In this document: positions 31,375-44,257 of the stretch, piece after piece
Layout of the letters: the number at the start of each line of letters is the position of its first letter
Numbering within the stretch: position 1 is the first letter of the stretch
NCBI RefSeq assembly: GCF_029852145.1
Contig: NC_079975.1
Span: 17,667,275-17,731,274, forward strand
Direction of reading: 5' to 3'
DNA: 64,000 bases
From: Microplitis mediator
Taxonomy: Eukaryota; Arthropoda; Insecta; Hymenoptera; Braconidae
Program-made: the position numbers and the translations under genes
The notes under the pieces: model-generated
Databases searched by the model: none
What the model was told of the DNA's origin: nothing
What the model saw: only the letters and a program-made list of their open reading frames with translations

Positions 31375-33060
31375 GTGTCAGTATTAGTATTAGTAGAATC
31401 CCTAGTGTTACAGATTTTTAACTTATCTATGTGTTTAAGAGAACGTTTGCCCTTTTCATCTTCTATTATAGCTTCATTATTATCTTACAATTCAGCTATA
31501 ATATTCGGGCCTTTATAATGCGAATCAAATTTACCTTATCGTGGTTCTTTTATAGCATAAACCTGATCTTCAACCTTCAAAAAACTGGGGTTCAGGTGAG
31601 CGTCGTAGCGCGTTTGGAGCGGTGTTTAGATTTGATTAAATTGAATGCCGCGAAATGTCTCATGTCATCCATACGGTTGACTAAGTCATGTAAGTAAGTT
31701 CCGTAAGTCTCGGTTTTATAAGGGGGTGGAAAAGAACTGGGTATGCGCGCTCTTTTACCGTATATAAGTTCAAAAGAAGTAAAATTAGTGGATTCGTGTA
31801 CGGCGATATCATATGAAATTCTGCCAATATTATGTGACTACGCTCGAGGGATCTATTAGTCTGTGGATGGTACCCTGAGGTAGTTACTTATTCAATTTTA
31901 AAAAGTTTGGCTAGGTGGTGAGATATTTTGCCAACGAATGGTCTACCTTGATTGCTTAATTTGACGCGAGGTGACCCAAACTGAATAATTACATGACGTG
32001 CGAGTGCGTCTGCAATTGTCTCAGTCTTTATGTTCGGTATTGGTACTGCTACGCAATATTTTGTGAGGTTGTCTTGCACAGTGAGGATATGTACATTACC
32101 TGATGATGTTTGAGGTAATGGCCCCACTGTGTTGATTGAGATTTTGTCGAAGGGTTCTGCAGAAGTGTCTGTGATGATCATTGGTTCCTTAGTCTTGATT
32201 CGGACCAATTTCTGCTCTTGTCAACTTCTGCAGGTGTGAATGAACTCTGTAATGTCGTCTCTCATGTTTGGCCAGTAAAAACGTTCACGAATTCTTCGAT
32301 ATGGGTTAGTGATACCTTTATGACCACCTGTTAGGCTGTCGTGATTTTCTGCGATGATATCTTTGCGGACATCTCCGTCTGGTATGGTTACACTTCCATG
32401 GCAAATGGTGAGTGAACATTCACAGTCATCTAAGCATTTTTTGAGCACGTTAGTGACGAGTGACTGGCTCAAGCCTTCAAGCATATCTCCTGGTTTTGAG
32501 ATTCGCAAAGTTTTTACGCCGTAGTGGTTCAGTACATTTTTCACGGTTTTTAGTATATTCTTCAACTCTTGTATAGAAAATGAGTCAAAGTAATTTTTCT
32601 TTAATACTGCACTAAGGATTTTATGTTTACCATGTGGTGTTATCAGTACTTGATTGATTTTTTTCTTCTTTAACTTTAAATCTTGTGGATCTATCTTGTT
32701 CATTTCTATCAATAGTTAAGATGTGATAGTTGTAAGTTCACAATCAGCAGAGATAAAATGCAAGTAATTATCTCTGCAGTATGTCGAGTTTTCATTTGTT
32801 ACGTGCAAAAATATTTTACTTCCATTTTTCTCCATACCGGGGTAAAATAATTCGCAGGGAACAGTATCAGTTACAGATTTTCTTCGTCTCAGTTGTGGTT
32901 GTTTTACTCTTTCATCCGTATCTGTGCTTGAATGATTTTCGTTGATAGTTGGTAAATTAGGTAGTAAATAAGGTAAATTAGCCCATCGTCTACTTGCTGT
33001 TCCGCCTGGTATTATTTCATCTCTTGCCGATTCTGTTTTTGATCCTTCTGATGTAACTGC
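31375..33060 (-). pseudogene. Gypsy-type pol piece: linker and integrase leading into the envelope gene
   Basis: Reads from the RNase H-integrase linker (ERVKQPQLRRRKSVTDTVPC) into integrase: zinc-binding HHCC region ('SLTGGHKGIT', 'RFYWPNMRDDITEFI', 'HTCRS'), core 'DKISINTVGPLP', then down to about 31375 where the C-terminal end matches the copy at 57.5-58.2 kb. There are stops near 32220 and 31888 and several small indels. It is closer to the copy at 56.5-58.2 kb than to the adjacent piece at 34440-35700. The envelope start lies about 100 bp downstream. Confidence 0.85.
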
Positions 33061-33069
33061 AGGAAATTT

Positions 33070-34438
33070 TTTGGTGCTAAATTTTTTGGTTTTGTTTTTA
33101 AGGTCTATGGGGCCGGGAAAATTTTTTTCGAAAAAACCAATTCATGACACGTTTAGGAAATTTATTCAGCTACAATTTGCTGTTTCATGTTTCTCTCTAG
33201 GACAATTTGCTGCTGAGATATCAGCCTTAAGAGGGGTCTAAACTTTTTTCTCTGTCACACTCAAGTCGACGAACGGTACTATCTCTGTTGCACTTGTGCA
33301 GTAAATGGAAACTTTTTCCACGTTTTTCTCTTGAACAAATGAACATTTTTGAGAAATAAAAACGTAGGTTGCTAGATTATAGAGTAATGCATCGAGCCTC
33401 GTTCTTCTTTTTGCGTTTAGAGGTTTTATTTGTGAGAAAAGCTTGGACGAAAATTGCTATAGACCCTCCTTAAAATGAAAAAGGATCGCTTACCGTAAAT
33501 GTACGGTAAAGAGAGAAAAAAAATTGAATTTTCAAAGAACGAAAAAAAAAGCGAGTAAAATGTAAAAAAAACGTAAGGAAATTCGTGGTTTATCTCGTTT
33601 TTCACAGATGTTATTTGTTTTTTTCTTGACCTTACATTTACTGAATAACTAACGCAAAAATGAAAAGAAATAAAAAATAAATTAATTTTTTCAATTTGGT
33701 AATGGTTACACAAGTTAAGGAACAAAACTTGTTCCTTTAATTGTTTTATTAAACTCTGAGCAATCGGCCCGGACAAACGGTTCAATGCATCAATCTGGAA
33801 ATTTTCAGGGTTTTTGGGGGTACATTGAGCTGTAAAATTACGTGGCAACATTAACCTTTCCATCGATATTCTAAGAGTAGCGGTTGATAAACTGAAAAAC
33901 CATAAAATGTCGATTTTTTGTGGGTTTTTCAAATTGATATTAAGAATATAAAAAAAATTTTTTTTATAAAAATTATAAATGAAGCTTCTAGGGTATTTAT
34001 TCAAGTTTCTCAAACTGCCCTTCAAATTACTGTGCGACCCTTAGTTGCTGAGATATCGATAATCAAAGACAAAACGATCCTTTTTCATTTGATAGATGAC
34101 ATCTCAGCAGCAAATTGTCCTAGAGAGAAACATGAAACAGCAAATTGTAGCTGAGTAAATTTCCTAAACGTGTCATAAATTGGTTTTTTCGAAAAAAATT
34201 TTCCCGGTCCCATAGACCTAAAAAACAAAATCAAAAAATTTAGAAAAATTTTGTCTCGAGCTATTTCTTATGATTCCACAAAAACCGTGGCTCAAAAAAT
34301 TATTTTGCTGAAAGATCTTCAAACTAGAGATTTCAAGCTTCACTTCGCTTTTTTTATTTTTTCGATACGATCATTTTTTACAAAAATACAGCCTTCCATT
34401 AATCACTGAAAAATTTGTAAAATATTTATGTTCCTTTA
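33070..34438. mobile_element. Diverged member of the palindromic TA-target family, left end missing
   Basis: Inverted arms are recognisable between 33110-33235 and 34085-34215, with a centre near 33660. The right end shares words and layout with the 2.0-kb palindrome (gctttttttattttttcgat, then acgatcatttttt, then AGTG followed by TA at 34439-34440), but it ends in the complement of CACTTATCC rather than CACTGGTCAC. The left arm stops early, so about 200 bp are missing. It separates two overlapping Gypsy pol pieces. Confidence 0.7.
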
Positions 34439-34439
34439 G

Positions 34440-37400
34440 TTTTTTGGATAAGTGTATTACGTGTCGTGCAAGTGCATCTGCAATAGTTCCAGCTTTTATG
34501 CTGGGAATCGGTACAGCTATGCAATACTTTGTAATATTATCTTGTATCGTCAATATAAGCATATTACCTGATGGTGTTAAGGGCAATGGACCAACTGTAT
34601 CGATTGATATTTTATCGAATGGTTCTGACGGAGTGTCAGTAATGATCATTGGCTCGTTAGTCTTGATTCGGACTAATTTTTGCTCTTGACAACTTCTGCA
34701 GGTTCGAATGAATTCTGTGACGCCATTTCGCATGTTAGGCCAGTAGAAACGCTCACGAATTCTTCGATATGTTTTGGTAATACCCTTATGACTACCCGTT
34801 AAACTTTCGTGATATTCCGCGATGATATCCTGACGGAAATCTTTATCAGGCATCGTTACACTACTATGACAAATCGTCAGTGAACATTCGCAGTCGTTGA
34901 GGCGTTCTTTGAGAAGATCAGTGACGATTGATTGACTCAAACCTTCTAACATATCTCCAGGTTTTGAGATTCGTAGTGTTTTCATATTGTAATGGCTTAA
35001 TACATTTTTGACAGTTTTCAGTACATCTTTTAACTCTTGTATAGAAAAAGAGTCAAAGTCATTCTTCTTCAACACTGCACTAAGGATATTATGCTTACCA
35101 TGTGGTGTTATAAGTACTTGATTAATTTTTGGCTTTTTCAATTTTAAATCATGAGGGTCTATTTTGTCTGTCGCTATTAACAGTCGTGATGGAATAGTTG
35201 GAAATTCGCAGTCAGCGGAAATAGAGTGTAAATAGTTGTCTCTGAAGTTGTCAGATTTTCATTAGATGTGTGCAGAGTTAGTTTACTCTCATTATTTTTC
35301 ATTCTAGGATAAAATAACTCACAAGGAACAGTATCAGCTACGGATTTTTTTCGTATCGGTTGTGGTTGAACTTCTTCATCCGTACCAGTACTTAAAGGAC
35401 TCTCACTGATAGGCGGTAAATCAGCCCATCGTCTACTTGCTGCCTCTAGCGGTCTTCTTTCTTCAGCTTCTGATTCTGATGTTGATCCATCAGAAGTGAC
35501 TGCAGGGCTTGATCGTCCTGCAGGATGTCGAAAGGTTATATTCGATGGTCTGTTCGGTTGAGGTCCTGGTACTTTAGCAGGAGCTTCCGTTCTTGGAGAC
35601 TCATATGATGAGTTCTCACCCCGTCGATCCCAGTAGTAATTTTAATTTCCTGAAGACGGTCCAGGTGACATTTCAACAATATTTTTGGGCAACAGTACCT
35701 GGGCAGGTTTAGTTAATTAAGGAGTTTCTTCGTCCTCTCGATTATCTACGTATGTCAGTTGGTAATCAGTCGCTCGAGTTTTTGTGGACAAAGGTCCTGG
35801 TTTGTCAGAACTCTTGGAAGGTGGAACACGATTAGTTGTGAGACTAGGAAAAAGCACTACTGCCACCGTAAGCTATTGGTGGTACTGGAGCCGTGGTTTG
35901 AGTGGTTTGCGATTGCTTTGCAGGTCGACCAGGCTTACGTTTCTCCGTTTGAGATGATGGGATTCGAGCGATTGTTTTTGCATGCTGGATTAGAGGTGGA
36001 GGTGCTCATGAAGGATTACTCGCTAATCTTCGCAACTTTACTCTCTCACATATAGTGCTAGCGTTTGCTATTGACGCGTTTGTATCAGATCATCGCAGTC
36101 GCTCTAAATGTTTGGCGATCGAGCTAGATTGTCTCGCCGCTGTTTCAGCCTTGGCCGCAGGTAATACCGGCATGAAGACAGAATTTCTTGATAATGCATC
36201 TGCATTTAAATTTAATCGTCCTGGCTTGTAATAGAAAACATACTTATACTCTCTGAATCTTGTTCTCTATCGGACCAAACGCTGTACAGGTGGCTTGACA
36301 GAGTCAATCCATTTTAATGGTTCATGATCACATACGAGAGTGAATCTCTGACCGCATAAGTATGGTCGAAAATGTAGAATACCATGAATGACTGCCAAAC
36401 ACTCTTTCTCGGTAGTCGTATAATTTCTTTCTGCCGATTTGAGTAATCTTGATAGATATGCTATCGGTCTGTCTTCACCAATTTTTCCTTGACTTAGTAC
36501 TTCGCTGATTGTGAGATCTAAAGCATCAGTAGTAAGTATGAAAGGTTGAGAAAAATCAGAATATTGTAGAACTTTGGATGTGCATAATGCTTTACGCAAG
36601 TCGTCAAAACTCTCTTGCTGAGCTGAAGTCCAGATAAACGGATTATCTTTCTTAAGTAGTTCTGTTAGCGGCTTTGTACGGTCCGATAAATTTTCAATGA
36701 AAAGACAATAGTACCCGGCTAGACCGAGAAACTCTCTGATGTTAGTTACTGTTTTTGGCCTTGGAAATTTCTCGATAGCTTCTGTTTTCTTTGGATCTGG
36801 AGGTACACCACCATTGCCAATAATATGGCCAAGGTATGCGACCTCGAGATTCAAAAATTCGCATTTATCAGATTGGAGGACTAGACTAGCTTCAATTAAT
36901 CTATTGAAAAGTCGTCGAACACTTTTGCCTCGCTCTTCGAATGATGATGCGAAAATAACAACATCATCGAGATATACTGAAAGTTCAACGTCCTGAAGAC
37001 CTAGAAGAACTCGGTCCATAAGTCTCTGGAAGGTAGCTGGGGCATTCTTCAGTCCAAATGGCATTCTATTATATTCATAGTGGCCATTAGGTGTGCTGAA
37101 TGCAGTTTTCAGATGGTCTTTTGGGTCCATTTTAATTTGATGAGAACCACTAGCCAAATCGAAAACTGAAAAATACTTAGCTCCTCCAAGTCTGTCAAGA
37201 ACTTCGACTATGTTTGGAAGAGGACAAGCGTCGCCTATGGTTGTCTCATTTAATTAACGAAAATCGATTACTATACTCCAGCGCTTATTACCTTTAGAAT
37301 CTGGTTTCCTTGGATCTATCGAAGGAGGCGAATTATATGGAGAAACAGAATCGGTTATTACACCGTCATTCAGAAATTTATTCACCTGTCGAGCAATCCC

Positions 37401-37495
37401 TTTTTTAGGTACAGGCGGAAATCGATACTGTCTGACAGATATAGGAACTTCGTCTACAGTCGGAATAGAATGTGTCATCATTGTTGTAGCTGGAA
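34440..37495 (-). pseudogene. Gypsy-type pol: reverse transcriptase, RNase H, linker and partial integrase
   Basis: It starts with 'FHLPGDDLPATTMM' and 'ISVRQYRFPPVPKKGIARQV', then RT fingers/palm ('FDLASGSHQIKMDPKDHLKT', 'HYEYNRMPFGLKNAPATFQR', catalytic 'VYLDDVVIF'), connection 'FLGLAGYYCLFIENL', and RNase H ('LTTDALDL', 'YTTTEKECLAVIHGILHFRP'). The linker is degraded (several stops at 36240-35650). Integrase covers the zinc region and the first part of the core and breaks off after 'DALARHVI' at the palindromic element. One stop sits after 'SIVIDFR' (37254). The protease that should precede RT is missing. Confidence 0.9.
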
Positions 37496-37559
37496 GATCG
37501 TCTCCAGGAAGATGGAAAAGAAGCAGAAATTTTCTAATAAGTTATTGTTGCCATATCTC

Positions 37560-38772
37560 TGATTATTGGTATCATAATTATTACGATTATTATAATAATT
37601 GGGGTTATTGTTAGTAGGGTTATTCTGATTATGATCCTGTGGAGGATAATTTTAATAGTATAGTGTATTATATGGTACTGGAGATGGATATGCTCCAGGA
37701 GGTGGGTATTGGTATGGCATCAGAGGTATATATGGCATTGGGGGGAAGTATCCCGGTGGAAGATAGAATGGATAACAACTTCCAGGTGACCGACTTCGCG
37801 GACGATAAGGTGAATTACTGCGCTCAGGATAATCGCGTTTATCACGTGGTGGTGTTGTGTCTCGCACCGAAGATCTACTATACGAATTAGAAGATCTAGT
37901 ATTGTCTTCGCGAGTGAATCAGAACGGTATTGCGTTTCGGTGTTCTTCGTCCTGAAAGCTTACCGTTCGAGTTCTACGCGGAAGATCAAGGTTTCGGATT
38001 CGGATTGCACGTAGGCTACATAATTAGAGTTACGATGAGAGCTACCTCTTAGGTCTTCCTCGAGCTGTAATGAGATTTTGTATGCATCGTCGAGTGTACC
38101 AGGATTTTGCACACGTACTCAGTATATTAAATCATCTTATAGTCCGCGTTTGAATGACTCGAGTGCTCAACCGTCTAGCATTTTTTTCATCGCAGTTACC
38201 TCGACTTCGTTATTAAAGCTTATGTTCAATGCGATTACTGTATTAGTGCGAATTTTCTTAATTCGGGTATAGTAGCTCAAGATACACTCGTTTTGTTTAA
38301 GTCGAATAGCTTGTATATCCACGCAATATTGTGGATACGTTTTCTTGGTGGCAAAATATTCTTTAAGCGCATCTCTAAGAGTGTTTATTGTATTAATTGT
38401 TTCATCCGCGATCGCATCTCTAGCGGTGTCCGTAAGTTTGGGTTTAACTCCATTAAAATACGTATTTTTGAGATTGCCTGGTACGATTGTAAGACCGTTT
38501 TTTACGTCTTGTAGAAACGCTTGTAAAGGCATATTTTTACCATCAAAAGTTGGTACTTGCATTAACGCTTGATGTAGCGTCATTCTTTCCCCGAGGGACG
38601 TGATCATTTGATCTGTTATATTCGCATGTCGGGTGATATTATTGAGTTGTTGGTCAAATTTATCATTATTGCCTCGTCGGCCCAACCTATTATTATCGAT
38701 ATTAGGTGGGGGCACTCGGATATTGCCACCTGGCGGAGGCGCCTGGCGTTCGTCTTCTTCATGATCCGACAT
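37560..38772 (-). pseudogene. Gypsy-type gag, interrupted
   Basis: ATG 38772 (MSDHEEDERQAPPPGG) opens a 201-codon capsid-like segment ('MQVPTFDGKNMPLQAFLQDV'), stopped at 38167. The homologous frame continues past stops through 'AYKISLQLEEDLRGSSHR' to a Pro/Tyr-rich stretch ('GYFPPMPYIPLMPYQYPPPG') and an Asn/Tyr-rich tail near 37600. No CCHC zinc knuckle is seen. The tail passes directly into the RT leader, so the whole protease has been deleted here. Confidence 0.82.
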
Positions 38773-39003
38773 TTCGATTAATTATATGGGAGAAGGTTAT
38801 AGGAGTAATATAGAAATAGTAAGAATGAGAATCCTAGTAAGCATTAAGAAGTTAACAAGGGAAACTATATTTGCGATAGTCAGACGCGAGTAAAAGGTTA
38901 CGCTGATAAAAACAAAAATTTATCTACTGATTAATCGTTACCAAATTCAAATAGCTCTGTATTTATAATTGTTTATGGTAGAATGAGTAGTGTTTAAGAT
39001 TTA
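38773..39003. other. Leader upstream of gag
   Basis: About 230 bp between the gag ATG and the small basic-protein ORF. It probably holds the 5' leader of the Gypsy copy. I could not identify a convincing LTR boundary or primer-binding site. Confidence 0.4.
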
Positions 39004-39531
39004 TTAATTACTTGAATGGGGTGTTGTATCTGTTTGTGTTTGTTTATCCTTAGTTTCAGGACTTTTATCAACACTGCTGTCAGGTGAATTTTTTACTTTC
39101 TGAATTTTTACAGTACACTGAGAAAAAAAAATACTATTTTCCAAACATGAATTTCTTTGTTCAAGAAATCCGTTCAAAACATTTATTTTATTGTTATTAA
39201 TTATCAATTCCTTGAGAAAAGAGCATCGAATTTATTTTTGTTTTTATATGAATTTGATATTATATTATGAGTAAACAAAAGAATAGCTTTACTTGAATTA
39301 AATTATTTCCTTTAGTTCTACGAATTATTGAGACAAAATTATATATTCTTAAAAATTATCAAGAATATATGTTCTTGTATCAAGCAAGTGTTCTTGATAA
39401 AAGTATTTTTTTCTCAGTGTATTTGTTAATTTTTCTCTTTTTACAGGATACGAACCCAGTGATCCCTTATCTAGTATCGCTATTAACTTTCGTATTTGAT
39501 ATTTTCTTCCAGCGCGTTTACTGCGTTTCAT
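39004..39531 (-). pseudogene. Small basic protein (about 73 codons) split by a MITE
   Basis: ATG 39531 opens 'MKRSKRAGRKYQIRKLIAI'. The frame enters the MITE at 39419. On the other side of the MITE, after one TA copy, the same frame continues as 'VKIQKVKNSPDSSVDKSPET' to a stop at 39004. The tail is Ser/Thr/Lys-rich ('KDKQTQTDTTPHSSN'). The start strongly resembles the neighbouring ORF at 39764. The family is unknown to me; the arginine/lysine-rich N-terminus suggests nucleic-acid binding or a nuclear signal, as inference. Confidence 0.55.
39116..39419. mobile_element. 304-bp MITE with TA duplication
   Basis: Inverted ends are CACTGAGAAAAAAAAATACT and its complement, flanked by TA at 39114-39115 and 39420-39421. 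Exact removal with one TA restores an open frame across the site. CACT...AGTG ends and the TA target link it loosely to the large palindromes in this window (mariner-like, inferred). Confidence 0.88.
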
Positions 39532-39587
39532 TGGACAATGTTTAAATTGTGTGAAAAATAAAAATGAAATAAGATTATTTTGTAGAA

Positions 39588-39764
39588 CTAAAAATATTTC
39601 TCTGCCGGATGTGGGTGATTTATTTCCTGATTTTGTAAAGTATTCGTTGGATTATGTAAGGATAATGGTATTGTTACGGGAGTGTATGGTAAGTCTTCCC
39701 TATGGTATATAGCAACTAATTTTCGTAACTGATACTTTCTTCCAGCGCGTTTTCTGCGTCTCAT
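39588..39764 (-). CDS. Paralogous small basic protein, 58 aa
   Basis: ATG 39764 opens 'MRRRKRAGRKYQLRKLVAIY' and closes at TAG 39588-39590 after 'HPHPAEKYF'. The first 20 residues match the MITE-split neighbour at 15-16 positions (consensus M-R/K-R-x-KRAGRKYQ-x-RKL-x-AI), and the two lie head-to-tail about 55 bp apart. Too short to be certain, but two related ORFs in tandem support coding. Confidence 0.45.
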   Translation of the reverse strand: MRRRKRAGRKYQLRKLVAIYHREDLPYTPVTIPLSLHNPTNTLQNQEINHPHPAEKYF

Positions 39765-40176
39765 TAGATATTTCTAACCTGTACGTACAAGGTACTCTTC
39801 ACAATCGCTCCACTGATCAATTAAAGAGTAAGAGTACTACAATAACTGATCTTACGAAATATTACGTTTTTATGGCTTCTTGAAGATGAGTGGATAAGTA
39901 AATAATGAATGAATCGCCTGGAATCCGTCAAAAAGTCTGCGGTCTCCTAATCGATTCGATGAACGATTGAATAGAATCCGACAATAATTCCGCAGTCTTT
40001 TAAGCTACCTCAATCAATGAGATAAGCGATGTGTGAGTAATAAATGATCCAAGATTTACCAAAAATAATTTGCAATTTTGGTTGCAAAAGGTAGCAAGTA
40101 GTTTGTACGTAAAACCCAATAGTACTATAAAATAAAAAATCGACTGATCCTTGGAAAATCACAAATTTATTTTTAC
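39765..40176. other. Non-coding spacer
   Basis: About 400 bp with no recognisable gene or repeat, up to the TTAA that flanks the next MITE. Confidence 0.5.
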
Positions 40177-40180
40177 TTAA

Positions 40181-41144
40181 CCCTTCGTCACTCGCTCAAT
40201 GAGCGTGGCGCCGCCTTTTTTACAATTATGCAATTTTCTCATAATTACGGTGACGGATGACTTCGAAAAAATTAGAATGCTTGAATTAGACATTCTAGAA
40301 GAATTTCTAGCATTAGCCGCTCCTAAGAAATAAATTATTTTGTTAAAAAAAAATATTTTCATGCGAAAGAAATTGAAAAGCGGCGCGACGCCGCCCAGTG
40401 CGAGTTAGTAACCGGTAAATTTCCGCCGCGCGCTGCTGCCAACTTGTGTGTGGTAATATTCTCTTGTACGATATAGATATATAAATATTTAGGTTTGACT
40501 TTTAGGTATTCTCTCTTAATAGAAATACATTTTTTATTAATAATTAAGAATAATTCTACGCGTAATAAGTATTTTGTCACAAACAAAAATATCTTATTCA
40601 AATATTAATTATTATATTTACAAATATATATTTATATTATATGGAATTTGTGTATAATATTCAAGAAGAATTTCGAGGTTATAACCACAACAGGTAATTG
40701 AATTTTATTTTGTTTTTAATTAATTTTGAGTTAAAATAATGAAAAAATACTAGTAACAATAGAAGCATTATTAATAATTATAGAATTAATAATATTAACA
40801 ATAATAATAATAATAATATCAACAATAAATAATTTATTAAAATACATTTGAGTAATAATTTTATGAGCAAGCGATTTTTTTAATAATACTGGTGTTAAAA
40901 AAAATTTAATTTTAATTGAAACGGAGTAATTCAAATAAAAAAAATTTTAAACAAAATGGAAAATCTATCTTTTATTTTTTAATTTCGATAAATTAATTAT
41001 TAAAAAAAAATTTTAGTTAGATTATTTTTTATATAGATTTAGCAATCTGAAAAATGTGGCAACAGCGCGCTTGATTTAACACGGCGGCGCAGTGCTCACC
41101 GCGCGAGTGACGAAGGATGAAAAAGTGATGCGGGTGACGAAGGG
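40181..41144. mobile_element. 964-bp TTAA-flanked MITE (piggyBac-like)
   Basis: Ends CCCTTCGTCAC and complement are directly flanked by TTAA on both sides (40177-40180 and 41145-41148), the piggyBac target signature. Subterminal inverted similarity includes ACTCGC and a GGCGGCGC/GCGCCGCC block near each end. The interior is AT-rich with no transposase; short ORFs inside are not credible. Confidence 0.85.
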
Positions 41145-41148
41145 TTAA

Positions 41149-44100
41149 ATTGACTCTAAGTTTAATAATTGAATTTATCTGTATCTTAATTGAGTTTTCG
41201 TTTGATATTTGCATACGTGGGTCAAGAGACGATAATTTGTAATTGCATTTCAAAAATCGTTTAGGTATATCGACTGGTATAAGTTTGTAATTAATAAAAC
41301 TTTGTGATTTATTAGCAAGTAAATATTTTGAAAGGGCACGATGGTGCGTCCTCTACTAGTGCAATTGATCTTTCTACGTGAAATTTAATTTTTGTTTGTT
41401 CAGTACGTCTTAGATGAATTAGGCATAAACGTGTAATGGTAATATTTTGTGTAGCTAATAAAATTGTAAGCAACAATAAACTGTAAGAATATTTGAAGTA
41501 TTAAAATTGAAATTGCAGGACTTTTTAAATAAAGCTCTAATTTTTTAAATATAATAAAAGTTAGAGATTTTCGGAAATAGGATTGCAAATAAGTTTCAAG
41601 AAAAGAATCATTTAACTTTTGATTGCAGTAAAATAAAGATTAATATAGAAAAGGGGTCTCAGGCAAAGGTTATAAGTTTGAGTTCAATTATTTTCTTTTG
41701 AAGTTATTTTGAGTTGATTTTTAACCCGTTTCGAATCTATGCGATGAATAGAATTTTAGCGAATTTATTAAAACCAAATTGAGAAAGTTACATTAGTTAT
41801 GATTTTTAGAAAATAATTTCAATCATTAAGAAAATTAAATCAGAGTTATTTTTACTTTAAAACTGTCAAAAGAAAAATTTCGCTTTTTGAGTAAAATACA
41901 AATATATTAAATTGCAAAGAAAATTTGAAACGAAATTTTATAGATAAATTTCTTTTAAAAAATAGAAAATATTTTGGATTTTGCATTTAAAATTTTCAGT
42001 GTATAGATTTTCAAATTCGAGAATTTATTGAATGTATGAAATTTTGAGAATTAAGTATGTACTTAAAAATTACAAGTTGGATATAGCTCAGAAATTTCAA
42101 TAAGGCAGGACGTTGAATTTTTATATTTATAAGAATCGAAGAAAATTTGAAAAATTAAATGAAAAGAACAATTCATCAGCGCATCCCACCGCTGTCACCG
42201 AATTCATCGACTGTCACGATCGGAGTGAGTGAAGGCAACGGGTGAAAGGGCTATTTTAATTTATTATTTACTATCGGAGTACCGAATTACCTCGTTCCAT
42301 AACTCAGCCAAGGAGTTCGGTTGAACTTCACGTGGTTGGTGTGAGAACATATGATTGGGCACCGATTATTAATTTATAAATTATAATATGAAATTATTTT
42401 TATTCTGTCATCTCACCAAGGAATTTGGGTCACGTGGCTGATATAAGAATGTTATAATTTCGTATAGTTTTATAACTTATTTGTCTATTTGTACCGAGCG
42501 GATGTACTATAGACCGCCTCGTTCAATGACCTGCGTGGCGTTAGGGTAGGTCCAGGATTTCTGAGCGAGAGGGATATTGGGTCGGTGAATATGGGCCCTC
42601 GAAAAGACCATGTTCTTTCTCCGTCTTACTTAGGTTTACTATGGCTCAAATTTCCAGCACTTGAATGCCGGAGAAAAAGGACAGTAAATTAATAGACAAA
42701 TGTATATATAAAAAAAAACCATGTGGCGTATATTGTCAGGTTAAATTTCACAGGAAAATATTATACAGAGTGTGGGTGCAAGATGAGTATAGAGCTAGAT
42801 GACAGTTGGTTTGAGAATAGTCTCTGACATTTTGATGGAGAAAAAAAGAGACGGGTATATCATCCTATCGGTCGATCTTTGTATGTTCTTACTCATCGTG
42901 CATGCACTTACATAGGTACCTGCGAAAAGGTGATAAGATCTCAACACAAAGATTTTGGGTGTGGCTAGGTACTTTTTGTTTATAAAATGGACAAAAATGG
43001 AAAATTAATTAAATGGTTAAATCGCGATCCATATGTGACGATTGTTACACTATGATGTGTCTGATTTAATTTTACAATCAAACGTCGAGCGGTAAACGTA
43101 AGATTGTGTACCCCCTACTGTGAACTATCTTTCTGAGCGGCTAAACAGGTAGAGAATAAGGGATAAAATCGGTGAGCTGCTGAAAAGCCTTGTGAAGCTA
43201 GTATCTTATTATTATAGTAGTTATTTATCGAGGATCAAAGATACTTAAAATACAAAAGGGTTACAAACAATAATATTGAGAATACTCAATGCAAATGTTA
43301 TGTCCAAATAATTTTTTTTTATTATAATAATTATTTAATATAATTATTTCTGAGCTCCTCTTTGCAAAGAGCTTGAAAACGTAGCGTCAACTTTTATGCG
43401 GCAAAAAATAGTGGGAGGATAACTGCAATAAGTTTAACGAGTAAGTAATAAACTGTCGTCAGTTTCCACCAATGACGATAATTAAAAATCCCCTATCAAT
43501 TGCCAAGCAAAAGTTTATAAATAGCCTGAGCACCCATAGCTCAGGGCCAGTATGTACATGTTCAAATCTCCCGCGCTTAGCTGTGCAATTCTCACCGTCG
43601 ATATCTTATCGCCTGCATTACCGGTCAGTCATCTACTATAGGCGGCTCCGCTAGTCGCATTCTCATTCAAGGGACCGCGAGAGTGGGGATGAAGAAGACG
43701 GATGCGCTGTCTCACTCACCCTTCAACGCTCTCTCTCACTCATATAGTTACAGTGATTTCATGGCTGATGCCTCGTGCTCTCAAAAATCGTCTCGTAAAA
43801 TCATAATCCCTTGCGTTCTCAGTAAAGTTCTCAGTGCTTTTTGTTCATTATAATTTATATTAATTATTTATTGCATTATTTTTGGTCTCATTGTTTATCT
43901 CAGCATTATTTTGCATTAATTAGTCTCCCCTCGTGTACCGGCACTTTTCGCGCCTCGACGCCATCTTGGCCACGTGTTGATCGCGAGTGAAACTCTCATT
44001 AAATAAACATTTATCAGATTAAATAATTACCAGTCTCATAATAATCAATTCTCATAAAGTGTACATATTGTAAATAAATAATTTGTAGTGGTTATTCATT

Positions 44101-44257
44101 AAATCTCAGTGTTAAATAAATTTATTCATTGCCCGCCAATTCACACACACCAGATCCTCTCATCCTCGCACTTAGTAATTAATTAGTTATTAATTATTTA
44201 AACAGTACATATAACTTACAGTCCGCGAAGATTCGAATGTCGGAATTTCGTGCACTC
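41149..44257. other. Long non-coding stretch
   Basis: About 3.1 kb of AT-rich sequence without a supported gene. Weak duplicated phrases occur near 42290-42360 and 42410-42450 ('caccaaggaatttgg', 'cacgtgg'). 43640-43990 is less AT-rich with CT-rich runs (ctcactcacccttc, ctctctctcactc) and may be a promoter or LTR, but I find no boundaries. A tRNA-like phrase near 43535 was rejected. Confidence 0.5.

Noticed and set aside
33426..34025. 199-codon ORF on the - strand in the diverged palindrome
   Set aside because: Phe/Lys/Ser-rich low-complexity translation of palindrome arm sequence, not conserved in the sister copies.
40359..40601. 80-codon ORF in the TTAA-flanked MITE
   Set aside because: No domain, AT-driven composition, and it crosses a subterminal repeat of the element.
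43520..43590. tRNA-like phrase 'catagctcagggccag ... gttcaaatctccc'
   Set aside because: A- and B-box-like words are too close together and no acceptor stem or anticodon arm can be drawn; at best a SINE remnant.
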